Below are positions 1-6,766 of a stretch of DNA of 13,462 nucleotides, in pieces. The stretch is taken from NCBI GenBank assembly GCA_036940085.1, contig JALLBK010000917.1, positions 1 to 13,462 on the forward strand, written 5' to 3'. Positions within the stretch are counted from its first letter, which is position 1; every line of letters begins with the position of its first letter. The position numbers and the translations under genes were made by a program. Below the pieces are notes generated by a model. The model had not been told where the DNA came from. It saw only the letters and a program-made list of their open reading frames with translations, and did not search any database. The stretch comes from Discostella pseudostelligera (taxonomy: Eukaryota; Bacillariophyta; Thalassiosirophyceae; Thalassiosirales; Thalassiosiraceae).

Positions 1-14
1 TTGTTTGAATACAC

Positions 15-1891
15 TTAATGCTCGCTCGCATCATCTAGCTCACTTGCATCCGAAAGTAATTGCGTCCACTCGGCATCACTCTGCGCAGACGAGGATGATC
101 TATCATCATCTACCGTCAATGTTGACTCAGATTTTGCAACCGCCAGTGCGGCGTAATCATGGGGTTGATATGTCACACATCCAAGATTCCAACCAACTTC
201 GGAAATTATGGAATGATGTGATACGATATCCAATGGAATTTCATCTCTCTGATAACTGAACTTCGAAAGGACCTCCTCAAGCCGTCGGAGTAACACTGCA
301 ACTTCAGTGTTGTCGACGACTCCGTCGATTACATCGTGTAGAGCCTCCAACACATCAGTGATTGATTTGACTTTGGCTTCTAAATCGACCTCCTTCGCTC
401 GCAAGTCCTTTTCAGCAGCTGCTGCCTTGACAGTGTAACCTTGCCCTTGAATAATCTCTTCTAACTCAGCGACTCGTTCTTTAATAATTGTGTTCGAATG
501 AACAAGTGCACCGACGCGTTTATTAGTCTGTCCTTTATTGCCAAGCATCAACAGGGCCGCCTCAAGATTGTTGAGTAATTCCGAAATTTCGACATTGCCG
601 ACATCTTTTGCATGTCCTCTCAGAATCTCCAGGACTGTGTCGATTTCTTCAATCTGGGTTGTCAACTCAAACTCCTTCTTCCTCAAGTCATTTTCAGCCT
701 CGGCAGCTTTCACTGTGTAACCTTTCCCGACAATAATCTCCTTTAACTCGGCATTCTTTTCTTTGAGTGTGGCTTTGTCGCGTACCTGGGACATGAGCCA
801 TTTCATGTCGATCGTTTCACCGGTATCACGTAGCTCCAGTTGCAATGATGTAGAGCATCTCTTCAGTTGCTCCACCTCTTCCTGCAACAACTTCTTGTCA
901 TTCTTCAAATTGGCATTCTCTTCTCGGAGGTTGTGAATGATACTCTTCCTCTCATTGAATCTCATCTCCCTCATGTCTATTTTGGACCATAGCCTCTCGC
1001 CTTCATCGACGCGAGCAAGAACTGAAATGTGTGAACAAGATAAGTGGTATGAATGTGAGCAACAAAATATTCAAAACCGAATATTAATCCATACAATAAC
1101 TTACACTTTCGTATGTCTACCACCTTGTTAGGAAACTTCTCTTCATAAGTCTGGAGCAAATTCTCTAGCTCATCCAATCGTTGTCGTTGCATATTCAGTA
1201 CAGCATCCTTGCATTTGACGGTGTATTCTTCTTTCTTCCATTTTTTCCATAGATCCGTATTCTTCTCTTTTAGATCATTTATAGCACGTTCGTTTTCATT
1301 GCGGATACTACTCTGCTTCTTTGTCAATGTCGTGCTGATTTGCAGCTGTTCCTTGTAAGTGTCGATCTCATCTGTGAGGGTCGTTACAGTCTTCTCTAAG
1401 GCCATTGTTTTTTCTTTCATTCTAGCATTCTCTCGTTGAAGAGATTCCATCATCATATCTCTCTTACTTTGAATTTTTCCTCCTCCATTCAATTGAATTC
1501 GATGCTCCTCCTCCTGCATGTAGAGTGGATACACAACATCGTCGCGCATGTCCACATAGTGAGACCCGTAAGTGCTCGTGCTAACCCTAGAATTATTGCT
1601 CATTGGGCGCCCTTGATCCTGAAGGATTTTTGTCAAAGCCATGTTCTTCTGGATGAGAGATCGTATCTCATACTCTCGCTTATTGAGTACTGCTGTGAGG
1701 TCCATGACGACGGATTCATGGGGTGCATCCATTGGGCCGCAGCAACTATTTGCTACGGGCGAGACCGGCGCAGAACCTCTCGATGAGAAAGTAGCATGGT
1801 AGAGTGATTTAGGTGCTCTCTGTGGCATGTCTGGTGTTGAATTAAGACAATGAGGACGAAATAATGGCTGCCATTCTATTGTTGTGTTCAT
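15..1891 (-). CDS. Coiled-coil protein A with internal tandem repeats (two exons, 597 aa)
   Basis: Two exons, 1891-1105 and 1021-15, join across a GTAAGT...TTTCAG intron (1104-1022) in phase 1 and give one open frame of 597 residues. I chose the ATG at 1891 (context CACAATGA); the frame is open back to a TTG at 1963, but there is no earlier ATG. Residues 1-60 are Ser/Pro-rich and unstructured-looking. Residues 61-96 hold a short motif also seen in gene B. Residues about 147-260 are charged heptad-type coiled coil. Residues 348-431 and 432-515 are two adjacent 84-residue repeats, each with a GYTVKAA core. The tail (about 560-597) is acidic and Ser-rich. There is no signal peptide, membrane segment or catalytic motif, so a structural or scaffold role is inference only. 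A degenerate paralogue lies at 4037-5859 on the other strand. I do not recognise the family. Confidence 0.8.
264..767 (-). repeat. Two adjacent 84-residue (252-nt) coding repeats in gene A
   Basis: Unit 1 (767-516) and unit 2 (515-264) are contiguous and in register. They share KE..AEL.EII.G.GYTVKAA.AE.DLR.KE..L and end in an L..LE..L block. The protein similarity is high enough to be clear by eye, while the DNA has diverged, so this is not a recent duplication. A third, more diverged unit starts at residue 207 in exon 1 (LKEKNTDL ... YTVKCKD). Confidence 0.85.
1022..1104 (-). other. Intron of gene A (83 nt)
   Basis: Minus-strand donor GTAAGT at 1104 and acceptor CACATTTCAG ending at 1022. 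Removing it joins ...VVDIRK to FLARVDEGERLW in one frame. The degenerate copy keeps an intron at the equivalent codon and phase (donor at 4829), which supports both calls. Confidence 0.85.
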
Positions 1892-2200
1892 TGTGGTGTT
1901 GCTTGGGAGAGTTGCGGAGGGATAGACGAAGGTGATGATTTTTGGCGGGCTGGCGAAGGACAAAAGAAAGATATTTTTGCTGTATTAATTCCTATGTGGA
2001 CAGATGGCCTCTCCATATCTTTCTAAGTTAGACATTCTTATCGACCTCTATTTAACACTCAACGCACGAAGTGGCGAAGAGGCCAAGCCACGGCGCGGCC
2101 GCTCCTCGTTTTTCAACCGCAGTGATGCCGCTATCACTATCACATCGATCACCATGATGTAGTGTAGCATCTTCTCTCCATCGAATTGACATCATGAATC
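1892..2200. promoter_or_regulatory. Shared upstream region of divergent genes A and B
   Basis: These 309 bp separate the start codons of two head-to-head coiled-coil genes, so the segment must hold the 5' untranslated regions and promoters of both. A TATTTAA at 2049-2055 could serve gene B, but I see no decisive core element. A GC-rich patch with a GCGGCCGC site lies near 2094-2102. The segment from 1892 to 1963 is open in gene A's frame but lacks an ATG. Confidence 0.5.
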
Positions 2201-3223
2201 ATGACGCTTCCCCATATTTCCGAATTCTTCGACAGTATCTCCGATCCATCCGATAAAGAGGAATCGATGAAATCTCTCACCGATCTCTTGCGCCAACGCG
2301 ATGCGGAAATTCAAGCTCTACGTCAGGAGAAGGCGGAGTTGCAAAATCAACTTATGCTACGTGGCAACCCCATCAACCTTGATCAGGCCTACGCAGACCT
2401 CCTAGCCCATTTGAAAAAGCGAGAGGCTGAATTTCATACGAGCATGGCAGAGCAAGTGGATCGGCAACGATCGCTTGAAAGGGAAATACGCAAGTTGAAA
2501 GATAAGGTGCATGCATCGCGGAAGGTGATTGAAGATCAGGAGACAAATATTGCGCTCATGGATGGAGATGCAAGTGAGAAGCTGAATACAATGCAACATC
2601 AATTAGAGGCGGCAATGAAAGAGAATCAGGAGAAGAGTCAGAATATTATGGAGTTGGAGAACATGGTAGAATGCCTGACAATCGAAGCGGAACGAAATGA
2701 CGAGGAGAGGATCGCAGATAAGGCATTGATCGATCGGTTAACCGGTCTTGTTGAAAAATTTGAACGAGGCCAAGATGAGCTCGAGTGTATGAACGAAGAG
2801 ATGCAGAATAGACTTGATACACTTCGTAGAATGATTGAGGACAAAGAAGCTGAGCTTCGGGATGTGGAGAGATCATGCGATGAAAGAAAGGGAGAATTGC
2901 TCGATGACAGTGACAGAATGCGTAGGCAACTCAATGAGATCATAGCAAATCAACGCTATGTCCTAGAAAGCAAAGAGGAAGAAATCCACTTGCTCAAAAT
3001 GCAGGTATGCAAATACGAGGATATAATCGATGAGGCCGAGTATGTAACACAGGAGCAGAGATTTGCACTCATGGAAAACAAAAGGGAGATTGAAAAATTA
3101 TCATCGGCTATCGAACGAGTCCAGAATACTGGATTATTAAGTCAGTTGGACAAGATGTGGTGTGGATCCAGTAATGTCGATTTTGCACGCATGCCATTGC
3201 CGCAGAGAAGGGACGAGTACTGA
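2201..3223 (+). CDS. Coiled-coil protein B (340 aa, hypothetical)
   Basis: A single intronless frame. The start is fixed by an in-frame TGA at 2195-2197 just before the ATG at 2201. Nearly the whole protein from residue 22 to about 315 is rich in Glu, Lys, Arg and Gln with leucine spacing typical of long coiled coils (for example KREIEKLSSAIERV near the end). There is no signal peptide, membrane segment or enzyme motif. Residues 22-57 (SMKSLTDLLRQRDAEI onward, to GNPIN) resemble residues 61-96 of gene A (VVMDLTAVLNKREYEI onward, to GRPMS), suggesting a diverged paralogue transcribed in the opposite direction. A structural role is inference from composition; no specific family is recognisable. 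An out-of-frame ATG at 2194 opens a 20-codon overlapping uORF that could reduce translation. Confidence 0.75.
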   Translation: MTLPHISEFFDSISDPSDKEESMKSLTDLLRQRDAEIQALRQEKAELQNQLMLRGNPINLDQAYADLLAHLKKREAEFHTSMAEQVDRQRSLEREIRKLKDKVHASRKVIEDQETNIALMDGDASEKLNTMQHQLEAAMKENQEKSQNIMELENMVECLTIEAERNDEERIADKALIDRLTGLVEKFERGQDELECMNEEMQNRLDTLRRMIEDKEAELRDVERSCDERKGELLDDSDRMRRQLNEIIANQRYVLESKEEEIHLLKMQVCKYEDIIDEAEYVTQEQRFALMENKREIEKLSSAIERVQNTGLLSQLDKMWCGSSNVDFARMPLPQRRDEY

Positions 3224-3249
3224 CGTACGAACTTGGTATTGCACATATG

Positions 3250-3302
3250 ATTTGCATTTACATATTTGCACGAATTTTGCATGTGCACAATTAAATGCAA
3301 AT
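3250..3302. repeat. 11-bp perfect inverted repeat downstream of gene B
   Basis: ATTTGCATTTA at 3250-3260 is the exact reverse complement of TAAATGCAAAT at 3292-3302, with 31 bp between. It begins 26 bp after the gene B stop, so in a transcript it would form a 3' UTR stem-loop. It is A/T-rich, and chance or a protein-binding site (ATGCAAAT octamer) are alternatives. Confidence 0.5.
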
Positions 3303-4036
3303 GAACGCTGTGCCGGTGAATGTTTCGTGCTCGTCAATAGATATTGTAAGTATTAGTTCTGCTTTCATCTTTGGACTATGCATAAGAAGTAAGCTGGATT
3401 GTTTGGCCTTCCAACAAGCAAATGCACACATCCCACCAGTCTCGTCGCCTATCGTCTAGAGTCCAAACAATTGCACCGATCATACAACGATACTCCAGCA
3501 TCTTCTTGAATGTTGCATGTTAGACTAGACGATTATTTACATTACCGACATGACCATTGATCTGGAGTTTAGTCAGCAGGATTCATTTCTTTTCAAGAAG
3601 GCTTTGCCAAAGTACACCAACTATTGATTCATAGCAGAAGTGTACTATCATGCTGAGAATAATCTTGCATATCATCTGGAAAGTTTGGGCGGTAACATAC
3701 TACAATTGCTCAGAGAAGAGGTAGATGATAATATTATCATGGAATTGGAAAGTCCTTCTCAGGTCGAGGCCAAAAGAATGCCGTTTTCGCGAATTTTGGA
3801 CAAAGAGGGGCTGGGGATTTCATGTCTACATTGGAATCACTATCATTCATCACATTTTCCTACTGTGGCATTCTCTTTTTTCTTGGCAGGACTCCGGCTG
3901 ATTTCTGGTACGCCTACACCTATCCACCAGCCACCATCAAATCATGAAGATCATCCTAAAGAATGATCATCTTTGGTAGGATGGACATGGACCCATAATT
4001 TGGGCAGTGAAAACATCAACAACTCAAATTGAAGAC
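3303..4036. other. Intergenic stretch without a convincing gene
   Basis: Lies between gene B (with its inverted repeat) and the degenerate copy of gene A. The longest open stretch (3640-3966, plus, 108 codons) begins with GTG rather than ATG. Its first ATG would leave a short peptide ending in His/Pro-rich sequence with no recognisable family, so I do not call it a gene. It may hold the old promoter of the degenerate copy. Confidence 0.5.
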
Positions 4037-4828
4037 ATGTCGAGTAGGCAGCGAAGAGTGCACAAAACAAGGCGTAGAAGCCGATCTCTCTCTGTTGACA
4101 CATCGGACTCGACGTCAACAACATCCGCATCAAGTTGTGAAGACAGCTCGATGAATGCATCTGCCATCAAGGAGATCACAAATGCTCTCACCAAGCAAGC
4201 GTCCAAGATAAGTTCATGGTTTTCTCAGAACCACGAGCAGCGGATGGGCACTGTGTGTGCTGGAAACAATGTCGTCAGTGACGCAGACACTGAGCAACCG
4301 GATGACCTATGAATGTACACATGGCAAAGCTTTGGATAACAGTTATAGGATAAAAAAGATTGTACGTGAATTGAAGATGACACAACTTGAACTGAAGGGT
4401 CAAGAGTTGAGAACTACAATGAAAATTGCCGAGATGGCCAAACTGGAAAATGTTGAGAAGATTCAGCATGATGCAATCAAGATGAAGCAGAAGAATACTT
4501 TGATAAGCACTCTAAAGCAAGAGAAAGAGGAGCTGTCTGAGAAAACAATAACAATAGAGAAGACCATCAAGTCACTGACTGATTGTTTTCCTCAATGGCA
4601 AGGTATTGGCAGAGAACCAAAGCAGTCTCATCAACTAGAAAGAAAAGACAATTAGATGTTTGGAACAAAAGAATACTGAACTATGGACAAAATGGAACAA
4701 CGACTCCAGTGCTATAAAATGCAAGGACACATTGCTTGACATGCAAAGGCAGTGGTTGGAGGAGCAAGAGAATTTGCTAAAAATATATGAGACCAAGTTT
4801 ATGGCCAAGGGTTTAGATGTTTTGAAGG

Positions 4829-4927
4829 GTAAGTGACAACATGGTAGTACTTTTCACAAATCACCTTCACTGTCGATGATCCTGATTCTTCTCATTTACC
4901 TTGTACCTTGTCTCCACATCACCAAAG
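4829..4927 (+). other. Relic intron in the degenerate copy, position conserved with gene A
   Basis: Donor GTAAGT at 4829 follows ...GLDVLKG after one base of a codon, the same phase and aligned position as gene A's intron. The acceptor is probably CACCAAAG ending at 4927. Intron retention shows duplication at the DNA level, not retroposition. Confidence 0.65.
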
Positions 4928-5344
4928 ATGAAAGAGAGAGAGAGAAGAGATTCGCTAAATGAAAGGTACTTGTTGGCACCCTCCAAGACAAGGAGAATGC
5001 CGGTCTGAAGCACAACAAGAAGAAGTTACAGGCTGTAATATATGAACAAAAGAAACTCTTGGAAACTTTTCATATTCAGCTCGGGGACACCGGAGACAAA
5101 TTCCACATGCCCTGGCTACTCTCCCCGCTCCATGACAATGTCTCTCTCAAGGAGCAGGTCACTGAGTTGGAGGAGATCATCCACGGCAATGGCGGCTACA
5201 CCTACACTATCAAGGCAGCTGAGGCTGAAAGGGATTATAGGAAGAAGGAGTTTGAACTGGCAACCGAGATTGAAAACATCACAAGTGCCATAGAGATGTT
5301 GAAAGACCAAGTCTAAGGAGTAGACAAAACCAATGCAGCCGTAT

Positions 5345-5372
5345 CACTCAGCACTCAGCACTCAGCACTCAG
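5345..5372 (+). repeat. Four perfect copies of a 7-bp unit (CACTCAG)
   Basis: A 28-bp tandem repeat inside the degenerate copy of gene A. It lies where gene A reads directly from AVLLRRLEE. Compared with A it adds about seven codons without changing the frame, consistent with slippage expansion. Confidence 0.85.
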
Positions 5373-5859
5373 CAAGCTTGAGGAGGCCTTCTCAATCATG
5401 TTTGGTTATGATGAGTATGAGAAGGAACATATTGATGATATGGTTACAGCTGCATCATCTGATATAACATCTATGATTTCCAATGATACCTTCAGAGCAC
5501 CAGTTATCATGTCCATGCCATCCCTTGGAAGCTGCAATAACCCAGGTTGTTCAGTCATGTCCAGCTTTACTGAGGGTTGCAGCCCATTGAGGGGTATCTT
5601 TCAGAATGAACCTATTGGCCGTGAGCACGTTGACGTGGTGATGGATGGTGAAGAGAAACATAATGAGGGGGAAAAGGACATGGAAGGAGACAAGGGTAGT
5701 AGTCATGTTGATATGGAGGATGTGCACTTAATGTCAATCTCCTGTGGAAGCAGCTGCTTGAGTAGTGAAGAGCCTACTGAAGATACCAAACCCATTGTGT
5801 ACAAAAGAAGAATTCCACAGGTGGTTGTAAATGGAGTGGATGATCACAGACATCGGTGA

Positions 5860-6766
5860 AACATTCGAAGGAAATGTTGTCTTTGGAATGCTGTATGTTG
5901 TAGGAATGTGCATTGTTGTGTGTAGTAGATTCTATCAATCAGTCGTCATTAGGTAGAATGAAAACATGTGCCACGAAATTTCTCCTGTACTTCACTGAAA
6001 AGATATTGCATTTCTACTGCAAAATGATCATCGTGGATTGTTGCATTTAGGGGTAACATGCTGCAACGTTTTGTAGATGGAAGTAACGTAAAAGAGATGA
6101 CATCAGCCAATGTGCAACTTTTCACATTTCACATATGTCACTCATTACTCCGTCGCATATTGCATGAAGCATGACCCCGAAACACCCCATTCTTGTGAAA
6201 GAGGGTTGTGTATCGACCCCACTATCAATCGTCGTAGTCAGGGATGAAGTAAATGACTGTCCTATGATGAGTACTGCCGACATCGTCATTGTCATTGGCA
6301 TTGGCATCGATGGTTGATGGTCGATGGTTGATGCGCGTTGACGTAGGAAGACCGCAGACGGAGGACCAGTCGTAAATGATTCATGATCGCGGCATAATTC
6401 TAAAGTATGGGTGTTTGATTACTGTGGGTGTGTTTTCGTGGCTGCGGCGGGTACTGAAGATCTGCATAGGGGCGCCTGGTGGCCGGCGGTCGGTCGCCAT
6501 GGTTGGTGTTGGTGTTGGGTGTTGTGTGTTGGGTGAGGCTGCGCTGGGTGCTGGGTGTTGGTTTGCGGTGGATGATGGAGGTGGCGGGAAACTTTTGATT
6601 GGATCTTTGGTCTGTCTGTCGGTCCACCATCCAACCATGACCATCACGCACCACTCGCCACACTCGCCATTCGCCACTAACACCATGCGAATGATGTATG
6701 AGAGAGACCTAGATAGAGAGACCATGAACCGATCCGGAACACTATCTAGATACTACAGCATAAACG
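5860..6766. promoter_or_regulatory. Intergenic and FTO upstream region
   Basis: About 900 bp with no convincing gene. Open frames here (plus 6376-6837; several minus-strand frames in 6381-6725) are made of low-complexity sequence and match no family. It contains short simple repeats (GTCATT/GGCATT and GATGGTTGATGG types, about 6283-6335) and a G/T-rich tract at 6500-6575. The FTO promoter and 5' UTR should lie in its right half. An in-frame TAA at 6761-6763 ends any upstream coding extension of FTO. Confidence 0.5.
6500..6575 (+). repeat. G/T-rich degenerate GGTGTTGG tract
   Basis: Irregular iterations of GGTTGG, GGTGTTGG and GGGTGTTG on the plus strand, about 190-270 bp before the FTO start. 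The run GGTTGGTGTTGGTGTTGGG (6501-6519) has four G-pairs with short loops and could fold as a two-tier quadruplex. No function is shown. Confidence 0.55.

Larger units (their letters stand above)
4037..5859 (+). pseudogene. Degenerate inverted paralogue of coiled-coil gene A
   Basis: Blocks collinear with gene A appear in order but in shifting frames. An N-terminal Ser/Arg-rich block (ATG 4037, stop 4310-4312) is followed in another frame by coiled coil to a stop at 4653-4655 (KTITIEKTIKSLTD matches KTMALEKTVTTLTD). A third frame from 4639 to 4828 gives KNTELWTKW and KCKDTLLDMQRQ, matching gene A's KNTDLWKKW and KCKDAVLNMQRQ. An intron follows at the same position and phase as in A. The second exon then runs through TGA 4960-4962 and TAA 5314-5316 in one frame: LGDTGDKFHMPWLL, KAAEAERDYRKKEFEL and a C-terminal block 5398-5859 that is open for 153 codons and acidic. 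The frame changes and stops indicate a pseudogene. Unusual splicing or a short expressed C-terminal gene cannot be excluded. Confidence 0.75.

Noticed and set aside
1892..1963. Extending gene A to position 1963
   Set aside because: The frame is open, but the codon at 1963 is TTG. The first ATG is at 1891 and sits in good context.
3005..3012. Possible splice donor CAG|GTATGC within gene B
   Set aside because: The frame continues with good heptad sequence to the stop at 3223, so no intron is needed.
3640..3966. 108-codon plus-strand open frame
   Set aside because: It starts with GTG, has no recognisable domain, and its end is low-complexity His/Pro sequence.
4603..4638. Intron GTATTG...CAACTAG rescuing the frame of the degenerate copy
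   Set aside because: It would be only 36 nt, a multiple of three, and leaves the downstream TAG in frame. Gene A is continuous coding here.
5298..5372. Short intron removing the TAA at 5314
   Set aside because: A GT-AG pair of about 48 nt exists, but it is very short and would remove sequence that aligns with coding sequence of gene A (GVDKTNAAVSL).
6381..6725. Minus-strand Pro/Thr/Gln-rich frames
   Set aside because: These are complements of the same G/T-rich low-complexity tract, open in several frames at once, which indicates composition rather than coding.
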